DNA of 64,000 nucleotides, from NCBI RefSeq assembly GCF_002252705.1, contig NZ_NQLA01000002.1, forward strand, positions 1 through 64,000, read 5' to 3'. Origin of the DNA: Vulcanococcus limneticus LL. Lineage in GTDB: Bacteria > Cyanobacteriota > Cyanobacteriia > PCC-6307 > Cyanobiaceae. This document shows positions 26,967 to 35,600 of the stretch, one piece after another. Each line of letters opens with the position of its first letter. Within the stretch, counting starts at the first letter, position 1. The notes beneath the pieces were generated by a model. That model made no database searches. It saw only the letters and a program-made list of their open reading frames with translations, and was not told where the DNA came from. The position numbers and the translations under genes are program-made.

Positions 26967-28013
26967 TCAGGCGGGCGGCAGGCCGGTGGCGCTCTGGCGG
27001 CGGCTGTGGCGCAGGGAATCCCCCAGGGCCAGCAGCAGCAGCACCACGCCGATCAGCCCGCTCAGCCACTCCGGCACATGCTGACCCCAGCGGGCCAGCA
27101 CCACGCCGGCGAGCATCAGCAGGCCCAGGGCGCCGATGGCGTAGTGGGCGCCATGCTCCAGGTAGATCAGCTGCTCCAGGGCCCGCTCGCGGCTGAGCAT
27201 CACCGTGAGCGAGCGGATGAACAGGGCCCCCAGGCCCAGGCCGATCAGGATCAGCACCAGCTGGTTGGTGATGGCGAAGGCGCCGATCGTGCCATCGAGG
27301 CTGAAGGAGGCATCCAGGAGCTCCAGATACACCAGGCTGGCCAGGCCACCGCCGGCCGCCATCCGCCCCGCGGCCTCCTCCTCACCGCCGAAGAACTCCG
27401 CCAGGGAGGTGCTGAGGATCTGCAGCACCAGGCCCACCAGGCCGCTGAACAGGATCGCCGCCTGCTGGCCGCCGGGTACGGCGGCACTGACCGCCAGCAG
27501 CAGCACCAGGGCCAGAGCCACCTCCAGCGACTCCACCCGCCCGGCCCGGCTCAGGCGCGCCTCCACCACCTGGAACCAGTGCAGGGTCTTGGCCTCATTG
27601 AAGAAGTAGCGCAGGAAGACCATCAGCAGGAACATGCCGCCGAAGGCCAGGATCCGCGGCTCGGCCACCTCCAGCAGCTGGTGGTACCGCTCGGGATGGT
27701 GCATCGCCGCCCCGAACGCCTCGCCCAGGCCGATCCCCCCCGCCAGGGACACGAGCACCAGGGGCCCCAGAAAGCGCACGCCGAACACGGGGATCACCAG
27801 GCCCCAGGTGAGGAAGAAGCGCTGCTGGACCGGTGTGAGCCGCTCCAGCACGCGTGCATTGACCACGGCGTTGTCGAAGGAGAGGCTGATCTCCAGGGCC
27901 AGCAGCACCAGGGTCACCCAGGCGGCCTCCAGGCCGCGGGCGATCAGCACGGCGACGAGCCCGACACCACAGCAGAGCAGGGGCAGGCGCACGTAGTGCA
28001 GGTAGCGGGTCAT
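26967..28013 (-). CDS. TerC-related integral membrane protein (DUF475)
   Basis: A 348-residue polytopic protein with about nine hydrophobic segments. The duplicated acidic membrane motifs are visible: LEISLSFDNAVVNARVLERL in the first half and LELLDASFSLDGTIGAFAIT in the second, as in TerC/DUF475 proteins linked to metal-ion (tellurite, manganese) handling. FLRYFFNEAKTLHWF is also typical of DUF475. It probably acts in the plasma or thylakoid membrane; the transported ion is not determinable. Likely co-transcribed with the transaldolase-like gene 9 bases downstream. Confidence 0.9.
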   Translation of the reverse strand: MTRYLHYVRLPLLCCGVGLVAVLIARGLEAAWVTLVLLALEISLSFDNAVVNARVLERLTPVQQRFFLTWGLVIPVFGVRFLGPLVLVSLAGGIGLGEAFGAAMHHPERYHQLLEVAEPRILAFGGMFLLMVFLRYFFNEAKTLHWFQVVEARLSRAGRVESLEVALALVLLLAVSAAVPGGQQAAILFSGLVGLVLQILSTSLAEFFGGEEEAAGRMAAGGGLASLVYLELLDASFSLDGTIGAFAITNQLVLILIGLGLGALFIRSLTVMLSRERALEQLIYLEHGAHYAIGALGLLMLAGVVLARWGQHVPEWLSGLIGVVLLLLALGDSLRHSRRQSATGLPPA

Positions 28014-28142
28014 GGGCGCTGGCGGCAGCGCCCCATCCTGCTGGCTGGCTCCGCCGCCGCCCGGATCAAGGGCCCGATGCAGGCCCCGCTGGCGGACCGG
28101 ATTGCGGCCTGGAAGCCCCGTGTTGTATGGTTCATGGGTCGC

Positions 28143-28219
<77 letters not shown>

Positions 28220-28228
28220 ACTCCCGAG

Positions 28229-28260
28229 ACCCCGGCCTTCCCTGAAGTGCCGGGGTTTTT
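28229..28260 (+). terminator. Intrinsic terminator after tRNA-fMet
   Basis: ACCCCGGC at 28229-28236 pairs perfectly with GCCGGGGT at 28249-28256, with a 12-base loop, followed by a T-rich run (TTTTT, then CGTT). Well placed to end the tRNA transcript. Confidence 0.85.
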
Positions 28261-28429
28261 CGTTGGGAGCTCTGTTGTCGATTACGGGCTGTTTCCCATG
28301 CGGTGCAGTGTCCCGTTGGGAGGTGTATTGCGTTGGTTAGTTTTATGGAACGCCCCTGCATTGCGGTCCTGATCGCAGTCCTGCATCGCCCGACCGGATC
28401 GTCCATTCCGCCTCGCTGACCTGCTTGCC

Positions 28430-28750
28430 ATGGATCCCTTCTCGACTCCCAGCCCGAGTGGTGAGGCCGGCGACGGCTCCAGCTCCGTGGTGGCCGCCGC
28501 CTCGGCACCCACCGGGCCTGAAGGTTCGCCTGTAGCCGCGGGCCGGAGCTCCGAACACCCGCTGATCTGGCTGGCGCTGCTGGTGTGGCTCAGCGTTGAG
28601 GCGATCGGCGAGGGCCTCGTGGCCCTGACCAGCCTGCTGGCGGAGTCCACCCCCACGGCAACGGCCCGTCCAACCGCGTCCAACGCAGCTGAGACCACCA
28701 GCACAACCACGGCCGAAGCCCTGCCCACCCCCCAGGTGACCCCCTCCTGA
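28430..28750 (+). CDS. Small single-pass membrane protein preceding a GMC oxidoreductase
   Basis: A 106-residue protein I do not recognise. Residues 1-40 are Ser/Gly/Pro-rich. Residues about 43-65 (EHPLIWLALLVWLSVEAIGE onward) form the only hydrophobic helix, with acidic residues at its end. The C-terminus is Thr/Ala-rich. Its stop overlaps the ATG of the GMC oxidoreductase gene (TGATG), so the two are probably co-translated. It may anchor or assist that enzyme at the membrane; this is inference from coupling only. Confidence 0.6.
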   Translation: MDPFSTPSPSGEAGDGSSSVVAAASAPTGPEGSPVAAGRSSEHPLIWLALLVWLSVEAIGEGLVALTSLLAESTPTATARPTASNAAETTSTTTAEALPTPQVTPS

Positions 28751-30408
28751 TGGCCCAGGGTCCCGACGCGATCGTCGTGGGCTCCGGTGCCACCGGTGGT
28801 GTCGCGGCCATGGTGCTGGCCCAGGCAGGCCTGCAGGTGCTGGTGCTCGAGGCCGGCCCGAAGCTCAGCGCCCGGCGGGCCTTCGGCAGCGAACCCCTCA
28901 ACACAGCCCGCCGCATCGCCGCCCTCAGCAGCGGTCGCCAGCGCCGCGCCAGCCACCACCCCGGCTACTGGAAGGCCAACCCGGAGCTGTTCGTCGACGA
29001 GCGCCAGAACCCGTACAGCACCCCGGCCGAGCGGCCCTTCCTCTGGACCCGCGGCCGCCAGGTGGGTGGCAAGAGCCTCACCTGGGGCGGCATCACCCTG
29101 CGCCTGTCCGACTTCGAGTTCAAGGCGGCGCAGCGGGACGGCCATGGCCGCAGCTGGCCGATCGGCCACGGCGACCTGGCCCCTTACTACGCCCGGCTGG
29201 AAACCCTGCTGCAGGTGCACGGCCAGGCCGATGGCCTTCCCCAGCTGCCCGATGGCGTCTACCAAGATCCGCTGCCCTTCACCCCGGCGGAGGCGACCCT
29301 GCAGGGGGCGGTGGCCCGGGAGCTGGGCCTGCCCCTGATCCACTCCCGCGGCTTCGCGCTGCACCGTCCCGGTGGCGCCGGGCCCTGGCCTCGCTCCAGC
29401 TCCCAGGGGGGCTGCCTGGCCGTCGCCCTGGCCACGGGCCGGGTGGAGCTGCGCAGCGGCGCGGTGGTGAGCCATGTGGAGGTCGACCCGGGCACGGGAC
29501 GCGCCCAGGGGGTGATCTATGTGGAGGCCGCCAGCGGCCGGCGCCAGCGGGCCCAGGCCGCCCTGGTGGTGCTGTGCGCCTCCACGATCGAGAGCCTGCG
29601 GCTGCTGCTGCACAGCGCCCAGCTGGGCGGTCTGGAGGATCCCTCCGGCGGCCTCGGGCGCGGCCTGATGGACCACATCTCCACCAGCCGCTTCTTCGCC
29701 CTGCCCCACCAGCCGCCCGCGGGGCCGAGCGAGCTCTCCGGGGCCGGCAGCGTGTTCCTGCCCAACACCGTGAACCTGGAGGCTGGTGGCCCAGGCGGAA
29801 CCAGCGGAGACGGCGCCACCGACTTCCTGCGCGGCTACGGCCTCTGGGCCGGCATCCAGCGCTTCGACCCCCCGGCCCCCTTCAAGCGGGATCCGGGCGC
29901 GGCAGTGGGCTTCCTGATCGGCCACGGCGAAGTGCTGGCCCAGGACCACAACCGGGTGAGCCTGGACCCCCAGCGCACCGATGCCTGGGGCATTCCCATC
30001 GCCCACATCGACTGCCGCTGGGGCGAGAACGAGCGGCGCATGGTGGCCCATATGCAGGCCCGCATGCAGGCGGTGGTGGCCAGTGCCGGCGGGCAGATCG
30101 CCCCCCTCACCGATCTCTTCCTCTTTCCGCTGCTGGAGCCCCTGGTGAAGGGCAGCCTGGCGGTGGCCCCTGACGCGCCGCCTCCGGGCTACTACATCCA
30201 CGAACTGGGCGGAGCGCCGATGGCGGAGCGCGACGACGCCGGGGTGCTCAACCCCTGGAACCAGCTGTGGCGCACCCCCAACCTGCTGGTGACGGACGGC
30301 GCCTGCTGGCCCAGTGCCGGCTGGCAGAGCCCCACCCTCACGGAGATGGCGATCACCTGGCGAGCCTGCGAGCACGCCGCCAGCGCCTTGCGGCGCGGCG
30401 ATCTCTGA
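28750..30408 (+). CDS. GMC-family FAD oxidoreductase
   Basis: A flavoprotein of 552 residues. DAIVVGSGATGGVAAMVLAQ is the FAD-binding Rossmann motif, GGKSLTWGGITLRL the second GMC signature region, and GLMDHISTSR a conserved central part. In the C-terminal domain GYYIHELGGAPM provides the active-site His region and WQSPTLTEMAITWRACEH the end. GMC members oxidise alcohols, sugars or sterols; the substrate here is unknown. No signal peptide. The tight overlap with the upstream small membrane protein and a terminator 130 bases downstream define a two-gene unit. Confidence 0.92.
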   Translation: MAQGPDAIVVGSGATGGVAAMVLAQAGLQVLVLEAGPKLSARRAFGSEPLNTARRIAALSSGRQRRASHHPGYWKANPELFVDERQNPYSTPAERPFLWTRGRQVGGKSLTWGGITLRLSDFEFKAAQRDGHGRSWPIGHGDLAPYYARLETLLQVHGQADGLPQLPDGVYQDPLPFTPAEATLQGAVARELGLPLIHSRGFALHRPGGAGPWPRSSSQGGCLAVALATGRVELRSGAVVSHVEVDPGTGRAQGVIYVEAASGRRQRAQAALVVLCASTIESLRLLLHSAQLGGLEDPSGGLGRGLMDHISTSRFFALPHQPPAGPSELSGAGSVFLPNTVNLEAGGPGGTSGDGATDFLRGYGLWAGIQRFDPPAPFKRDPGAAVGFLIGHGEVLAQDHNRVSLDPQRTDAWGIPIAHIDCRWGENERRMVAHMQARMQAVVASAGGQIAPLTDLFLFPLLEPLVKGSLAVAPDAPPPGYYIHELGGAPMAERDDAGVLNPWNQLWRTPNLLVTDGACWPSAGWQSPTLTEMAITWRACEHAASALRRGDL

Positions 30409-30536
30409 ACGGGCTTCTTGGTGTGGAGGCGCTCACCCTCAGGGCGGAGCGGTGTGCATCACCACAGTTTTCAGCGGCGGTCGCCCCCACACTCTCCAGG
30501 CGACCTCACAAGGGTCGGGCAAGGGAGAAACAGGTG

Positions 30537-30565
30537 GGCGGGGGTTCGGCACTCCCGCCTTTTTT
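30537..30565 (+). terminator. Intrinsic terminator downstream of the GMC oxidoreductase
   Basis: GGCGGG at 30537-30542 pairs with CCCGCC at 30554-30559, extended by two weaker inner pairs, and is followed by six T. It lies 129 bases after the GMC stop, in the 244-base gap between convergent genes. Nothing else was seen in that gap. Confidence 0.75.
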
Positions 30566-30652
30566 CTTGGCTCCTCTCCTCGACGGTCGCGCTCAAGCCA
30601 GGCCCTCAACTGCCGACGGCGGGGGCCATCACCGGGGCGGGCTGGTCCGGGA

Positions 30653-31081
30653 TCAATCGCCGGGGCGCATGAACAGGCCGTTCAGATAGTGCTGGGCGAC
30701 GCAGCGGTCGCTGCAGCCGTTCTGGAACAGGAAGCCGGCCAGGGCGGAGGTGATCACCCGGTACTGGTCCCACTCGGGGCGCGCGCTCAGGAAGTTGCGC
30801 ATGCCCTCGAACAGGGCTTCGGGCACCTCCGCCTCCAGGCTGACCCGGGGGGCCTGCGGAGCGTCGCTGAGATCCTCAGCGGCCGCTGCAGTGGGGAGGG
30901 AGGCCGAGCGGGAGGCGTCATCGCGCTCCAGACAGCGGCGCTGCAGATCGCGCTGGGGCAGGCGGCGGGGCGCTTCAGGGCGCTGGGGACGGGCCTGGGC
31001 GTGGCCATGGACGGGGTGATCGTGGCCGCCGCGCCCCGGGGCGCCCGGCTCCTGCATTCCCCGATCCCAACCCATACCCAT
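30653..31081 (-). CDS. DUF2811 protein with long N-terminal extension
   Basis: The last 62 residues match DUF2811, a small cyanobacterial family: VSLEAEVPEALFEGMRNFL, then RPEWDQYRVITSALAGFLFQ and the C-terminal YLNGLF. The start is uncertain. Candidate ATGs at 31081, 31075 and 31057 give an Arg/Gly/His-rich extension not seen in short homologues; the frame stays open to 31240. Two cysteines in FQNGCSDRC replace the usual residues. Function is unknown. Convergent with the GMC gene. Confidence 0.72.
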   Translation of the reverse strand: MGMGWDRGMQEPGAPGRGGHDHPVHGHAQARPQRPEAPRRLPQRDLQRRCLERDDASRSASLPTAAAAEDLSDAPQAPRVSLEAEVPEALFEGMRNFLSARPEWDQYRVITSALAGFLFQNGCSDRCVAQHYLNGLFMRPGD

Positions 31082-31585
31082 GTCTGCGTCCAAGCGTCTC
31101 ACGTCCGTCCTGCCGACCCAGGAAGCCACAGCCCACCCCCCCACGTCAAAGGGCGGGCCACGGGCCCGAACCCATGCCGATCCAGCGTGAGACAGGCCGC
31201 CGGCACTGACCCTCCCCGGGGGCTGCGGCCAACCCGGCACGCTCGCCTAGCAGCAAGGGGCCGACTGTCAAGCGCCCGGGTGGCCGATCAGCGCAATCCC
31301 CAACACCCTCGCTCCGACCGCCGCTTTTCCTCCGAATCCTGTGGAAAACCCCCCGGAAACCTGGGGAAAAAGCACTGCAACTGGGGAAATCCACTTCGGA
31401 TAAGCAGGGCTTATGTCTCTGGATCTCATGGGACCCGGTCCCCTCCGAGACGGATGAGGCAGGGGCCGATCCCGAAGCTGGTCCCACAGGCGACCTGCTC
31501 GATCGGGCGCCGCGGCTCCGATCCGGCGGGGCAGTTCCAGCAGTCCTGATCAAGGCTCAGCTGCTGGCTGGTCCATCAGCCCGGC
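31082..31585. other. Intergenic stretch between DUF2811 and cbiX
   Basis: About 500 bases with no supported gene. A minus-strand frame near 31430-31560 encodes a cysteine-containing peptide (DCWNCPAGSEP) but has no ordinary start codon. AT-richer sequence around 31360-31420 could hold the DUF2811 promoter. No riboswitch (in particular no cobalamin element) was recognised next to cbiX. Confidence 0.4.
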
Positions 31586-32794
31586 TCAAACAGCCCCATC
31601 CGGGCGCTGGGCCGACCGCTTCAGGGTTCGGGGGCCCAGGGGGTGGTCGGCGTGGGGGTAGGGAGCATGGCCGTGGTCATGGCCGGGACCGTGCTCATGG
31701 GCATGACCGTGCTCGTGGTCATGCTCGTGGTCATGGCTGTGGTCGTGGTCATGCCCGTGGGCCCCGTGGTGGTGCTGGTGGCCCAGCGGGATGGGGATGC
31801 CATCGGGCTGGCAGGCCCCGGTGCACTCGTGCTCGCAGAGGGTGCAGCCCTCCACCAGGCCCTCCACATGGTGGTGGTGGCTGCGCTGGGGCGCGCCCAC
31901 CTCGGCCTCGAAGCCCAGCACCTGGGCCCGGTACTTGCAGAGGGAACAGTTCATCTGGGTCTCGCCGCGCACCACCTCCAGCACCCGCTGGCGGAAGGTC
32001 TCGATCACCAGCGGGTGGTCGCCGAGGTAGGAGGCCTCCACAAACTCCAACTCGGGATGGTCCGCCGCCACCAGGGCCGTGTGCTGGCGGATGCGGCTCA
32101 CCAGGACCCCCGAAAACAGGAAATAGGGGAACACCAGGATCCGCCGGAAGCCGAGCCGCACCGCATGGCGCAGGCCGGGCTCCACCAGCGGGAAGGTGAC
32201 GCCGGAATAGAGCGTCTCGCCCCAGCCGAAGCCGAAGCCCTCCACCAGCATCCGCGTCACCTTGGACACATTGGAATTGGCATCGGGATCGGACGAGCCG
32301 CGCCCCACCACCACCAGCAGGGTCTCGGCCAGGGGCACGGGCTGGGCACCGCTGGCGCTGGCGGCGGCATCGGCGCGATCGAGGGCCTGGCGCAGGCGGA
32401 CGCCGGCGGCCTGGATCATCTGCAGATCCACCCCCAGCTCGCGGCCGTAGTCCACCCGCAGACCGGTCTCGGCGGCATAGGTGTTGAGCACCGAGGGGAT
32501 GTCGTTCTTGGCATGGCCGGCGGCGAACAGCATTCCCGGCACCGCCAGCACCCGCCGTACCCCCTGGCCGCGCAGCTCATCGAGGGCATCGCGCAGCACG
32601 GGCCGGGCGAACTCGAGGTAGCCGTAGGCCACCGGAAGCGACGGCATCAGGGCCCGCAGGCCCTCCGCAAGCTGGGCGAACTCGGCTACGGCCTGGCGAT
32701 TGCGACTGCCGTGGCCGCAGATCAGGACCCCGATCGGACCGCCGTCCAGGGCCTGGAGCTCGAGCGAATCCTGTTGCGCTGCGGTGGATGTCAT
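31586..32794 (-). CDS. cbiX: Sirohydrochlorin cobaltochelatase CbiX, long form with Fe-S motif and His-rich tail
   Basis: Inserts Co2+ (or possibly Fe2+/Ni2+) into sirohydrochlorin, in B12 or siroheme synthesis. It has 402 residues in two tandem chelatase half-domains. Active-site histidines are H28 (CGHGS) and H94 (AAGHAKND); FPYFLFSGVL is typical of the second half. The C-terminal extension holds MNCSLC (281-286), the MxCxxC motif that binds an Fe-S cluster in the long Bacillus CbiX, then HHHH, a second cysteine cluster (CTLCEHECTGAC) and a His/Asp-rich tail at about 341-388, probably a metal store. The second cysteine cluster is not something I associate with CbiX. Confidence 0.92.
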   Translation of the reverse strand: MTSTAAQQDSLELQALDGGPIGVLICGHGSRNRQAVAEFAQLAEGLRALMPSLPVAYGYLEFARPVLRDALDELRGQGVRRVLAVPGMLFAAGHAKNDIPSVLNTYAAETGLRVDYGRELGVDLQMIQAAGVRLRQALDRADAAASASGAQPVPLAETLLVVVGRGSSDPDANSNVSKVTRMLVEGFGFGWGETLYSGVTFPLVEPGLRHAVRLGFRRILVFPYFLFSGVLVSRIRQHTALVAADHPELEFVEASYLGDHPLVIETFRQRVLEVVRGETQMNCSLCKYRAQVLGFEAEVGAPQRSHHHHVEGLVEGCTLCEHECTGACQPDGIPIPLGHQHHHGAHGHDHDHSHDHEHDHEHGHAHEHGPGHDHGHAPYPHADHPLGPRTLKRSAQRPDGAV

Positions 32795-32934
32795 GGGGAG
32801 CTTTGCCTAAAACGACCCTATCGCCGCCCCAGCCGGCACCAGGGTTTCAACACCATTGAAGAGGAAGCCGCACCCCTCAGTCGTCAAGCAGGCGCAAGAA
32901 CTCGTTACATTTGTGGCATCACCGCATCTCCACC

Positions 32935-33162
32935 ATGACCAGCGCCCCCACTGCCTCCCGCAACGCCAGCGACGGCTGGTTCCAAGCCTCGGCCACCGCC
33001 CAGATCCACGCAGAACAGCTCAAGCGCGTGGAGCTGTTCAACGGTCGCGCCGCCATGCTCGGCTTCGTGATCGGCGTGCTCACCGAGGCCATCACCGGCC
33101 AGGGAATCCTGCACCAGATCGGCCTGGCCACCCTGCTCGGCCCCGGCGGCGGCCTCGGCTGA
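32935..33162 (+). CDS. High-light-inducible protein (single-helix CAB-like)
   Basis: A 75-residue thylakoid protein of the HLIP/SCP family with one chlorophyll-binding helix: LKRVELFNGRAAMLGFVIGV carries the ExxNGRxAMxGF chlorophyll-ligand motif, followed by EAITGQGILHQIGL. HLIPs bind chlorophyll and carotenoid and protect photosystem assembly under stress. The ATG at 32935 is preferred over 32911. It is divergent from cbiX with a 140-base gap that probably holds both promoters. Confidence 0.95.
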   Translation: MTSAPTASRNASDGWFQASATAQIHAEQLKRVELFNGRAAMLGFVIGVLTEAITGQGILHQIGLATLLGPGGGLG

Positions 33163-33229
33163 CCCCAAGCCCTGAGGCGCTGGCAGCGGCCTCTCCAAGC
33201 CCTACATTGCGGGTCTTGAGAAGCCGGTT

Positions 33230-35362
33230 GTGGCAGGTCCGGAGGCCCAGCTCGAGGTTGCCACGGCGGCGCAGGGCGTAGCCGGCGGCGCCCCCTGCGC
33301 CTTCCCCAGCCAGGCCGCCCTCTACCGCCATCTGCTGGACCTCGTCGACGGAGCGTGCACGATCCTCGACGCCGTCGGGGGCGCCATCGTCGACTGCAAC
33401 GTCACCGCCCACCAGCAGCTCGGCTACACCCGCGAGCAGTACCTGGCGCTCCCCCCCTCTGATCTCCTGGCAGACCCGGCCCATGACCAGGCCTGGGTCG
33501 AAGCCGTGAAAGCGGACCTGCGCAAGCGCGGACGGCTGAGCTTCAGCACCAGCCTCCGGCATCGCAACGGCACCACCCTCGCCGTGGAGGTCCATCTGGA
33601 GCTGGTGCGCTGCGGCGGCCAGAAACTGCTGCTCGCCGCCGCCCGCGAACGCTTCCAGCTGCTGCGCATTAAGGAGCAACTCGAACTCTCGAATCGCCAG
33701 CTGCTCGAAGCCGAGCGGCTGGCCCAGCTGGGGAGCTGGCAACTGCGCAGCCTGCACGGGCCGATCACCTGGTCTCCCCAGATCGAGCAGATCCTCGAGT
33801 TCCCCGACAGCCGCCGCCCCCAGCTGCGCCTCTATCTCGCCCGGGTGCACCCCGACGATCGACCGGCGTTGCGGCAAGCCATCCGCCAGCTCGTCCAGGG
33901 GGGCCGTCCCCTGGAGCTGGAACACCGGTTGAAGCTTGCCGGTGGCAGACGCAAGGTGGTGGTGCTGCGCGCCCGCATCGAATCGGGCCGCCGCGGTCAG
34001 GCCGTCGGCGTGGTCGGCACCCTCCAGGACGTGACGGCCGCCAGCGCGGTGAAGGAGAAGCTGAAGCACACCGCCTACCGCGACGGAGTAACGGGCCTGC
34101 CGAACCGGGCCGCCAGCCATCGCCATCTGGAGCAGCTGCTGCGGGAGCTGCCCCACACCAGCAACCTGGCAACGATCTGTCTGGACATCGACGACTTCCA
34201 GGCGATCAACGACAGTTTCGGTATCGCGATCGGCAACCGGGTCCTTGAGGAGACCGGCCGCCGGCTGCGGAAACTTCTCGGACCGGCCGACTGGGTGGCC
34301 CGCACGGGCAGCGACGAATTCCTGGTCCTGAGCTCCCGGGTCCACAGCATCGGTGAGGCCCGCAGCCTGGCGGTGGAGCTGCAGCGCCAGCTGGCCAGGC
34401 CCCTGCCGATCCAGGAGCACCTCGCCGTCACCCTGGCCGTCACGGTTGGGGTGAGCGTGTGGCCGGAGCACGCCGGCGATCCGCTCGAGCTGCTGCAGCG
34501 GGCCAACACGGCCCTCACCGAGGCCAAGCAGCGGGGGCCTCGCCAGCTGGAGGTGTACTCCAACCTGATCAGCGCCCGCCTGCTCGTGCGCACCCAGCTG
34601 GAGCAGGAGCTGGCCCGGGCGGTCGATCGGGACCAGCTGCGGCTGGTGTTCCAGCCCCAGACCGACGGCCGCGGCGAGGTGGTGGGGGCCGAGGCGCTGC
34701 TGCGGTGGATCGATCAGCGGGGCCAGCCCCAGTCTCCCGCCAACTTCATCCCGTTGGCGGAGCGCACCGGCCTGATCCACGCCATCGGTCAGTGGGTGCT
34801 GGAGGAGAGCTTCCGTCAGCTGGCGGCCTGGGAGCGCCAGGGACTGACGCTGCCGCTGCTCTCGATCAACCTCTCCTCCATCCAGCTGCAGGACCCTGAG
34901 CGCAGCCTCGGCCGCTTCATCCACAGCTGCAGCCAGCAGCACGGCATCCAGCCGCAGCGGCTGGAATTCGAGCTCACCGAGACGGCGATCCAGCGCGATG
35001 CGGCCCTGGTGACCGAGCAGATGCAGGAGCTGGCCGGGATGGGCTTCAAGCTCGCCCTCGACGACTTCGGCACCGGCTACTCCTCCCTGGAAGTGCTGCA
35101 CCGCCTGCCGCTGCACAAGCTGAAGATCGATCGCTGCTTCATCGATCCGCTGGTGGACCGCCACACCGACCGCAGCATCGTGGCGGCCACCATCGCCATG
35201 GCCCGCCAACTGGGGATGACGCCCCTGGCCGAAGGGGTGGAGAACGCCGGCCAGGTGGAGCTGCTGCTGGAGCTGGGCTGCGAACTGTTCCAGGGCTTCC
35301 ACTTCGGCGGGCCCATGGAGGCGGCGGAGCTGGGGCGGAGGCTCGCCAGCCAGGGCACCTAG
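33230..35362 (+). CDS. PAS-GGDEF-EAL protein, GGDEF degenerate
   Basis: A 710-residue cytoplasmic c-di-GMP protein starting with GTG. Two PAS-like domains (about 22-145 and 165-275), a linker, then a GGDEF domain whose signature is TGSDEF instead of GGDEF, suggesting loss of cyclase activity. The EAL domain is intact: GAEALLRW, SINLSSIQLQ, EFELTETA, LDDFGTGYSSLE, KLKIDRCF and AEGVE are all present. It is therefore predicted to be a c-di-GMP phosphodiesterase, possibly allosterically controlled by GTP and a PAS signal. No membrane segment. Confidence 0.9.
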   Translation: MAGPEAQLEVATAAQGVAGGAPCAFPSQAALYRHLLDLVDGACTILDAVGGAIVDCNVTAHQQLGYTREQYLALPPSDLLADPAHDQAWVEAVKADLRKRGRLSFSTSLRHRNGTTLAVEVHLELVRCGGQKLLLAAARERFQLLRIKEQLELSNRQLLEAERLAQLGSWQLRSLHGPITWSPQIEQILEFPDSRRPQLRLYLARVHPDDRPALRQAIRQLVQGGRPLELEHRLKLAGGRRKVVVLRARIESGRRGQAVGVVGTLQDVTAASAVKEKLKHTAYRDGVTGLPNRAASHRHLEQLLRELPHTSNLATICLDIDDFQAINDSFGIAIGNRVLEETGRRLRKLLGPADWVARTGSDEFLVLSSRVHSIGEARSLAVELQRQLARPLPIQEHLAVTLAVTVGVSVWPEHAGDPLELLQRANTALTEAKQRGPRQLEVYSNLISARLLVRTQLEQELARAVDRDQLRLVFQPQTDGRGEVVGAEALLRWIDQRGQPQSPANFIPLAERTGLIHAIGQWVLEESFRQLAAWERQGLTLPLLSINLSSIQLQDPERSLGRFIHSCSQQHGIQPQRLEFELTETAIQRDAALVTEQMQELAGMGFKLALDDFGTGYSSLEVLHRLPLHKLKIDRCFIDPLVDRHTDRSIVAATIAMARQLGMTPLAEGVENAGQVELLLELGCELFQGFHFGGPMEAAELGRRLASQGT

Positions 35363-35382
35363 ACCGGGCACCTCCCAGGCCG

Positions 35383-35556
35383 TCAACCGAGCGGCGCTCC
35401 GGCCAGCGGCAAGGGATTGGCGGAGCCCAGGCGAGTCAGCAGACCCTGATGCAGCCAGGTTCCCACGAAGCCGAGCGGCCGCAATGGGTAGCCCACGAAG
35501 TCCGACAGCAACTCAAGCGGATGCGGGAACACAGGCGGGTAGGCGGATTGGATCAC
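35383..35556 (-). CDS. Possible small protein (57 residues)
   Basis: A GTG-started frame on the minus strand encodes VIQSAYPPVFPHPLELL followed by SDFVGYPLRPLGFVGTWL and a hydrophobic Leu/Gly-rich end. Amino-acid composition and third-position GC look coding-like, and the frame fills the gap between the GGDEF-EAL gene and the renalase-like gene. No clear ribosome binding site and no family recognised. It may equally be part of an untranslated region. Confidence 0.35.
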   Translation of the reverse strand: MIQSAYPPVFPHPLELLSDFVGYPLRPLGFVGTWLHQGLLTRLGSANPLPLAGAPLG

Positions 35557-35600
35557 CGTAACGAATCATTGCCATTCTGAGGGCCTGGGAGAATCGCTGC

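Noticed and set aside
32795-32934. Possible cobalamin riboswitch upstream of cbiX
   Set aside because: The gap is 140 bases, shared with a divergent HLIP gene, and no cobalamin box-like sequence was recognised.
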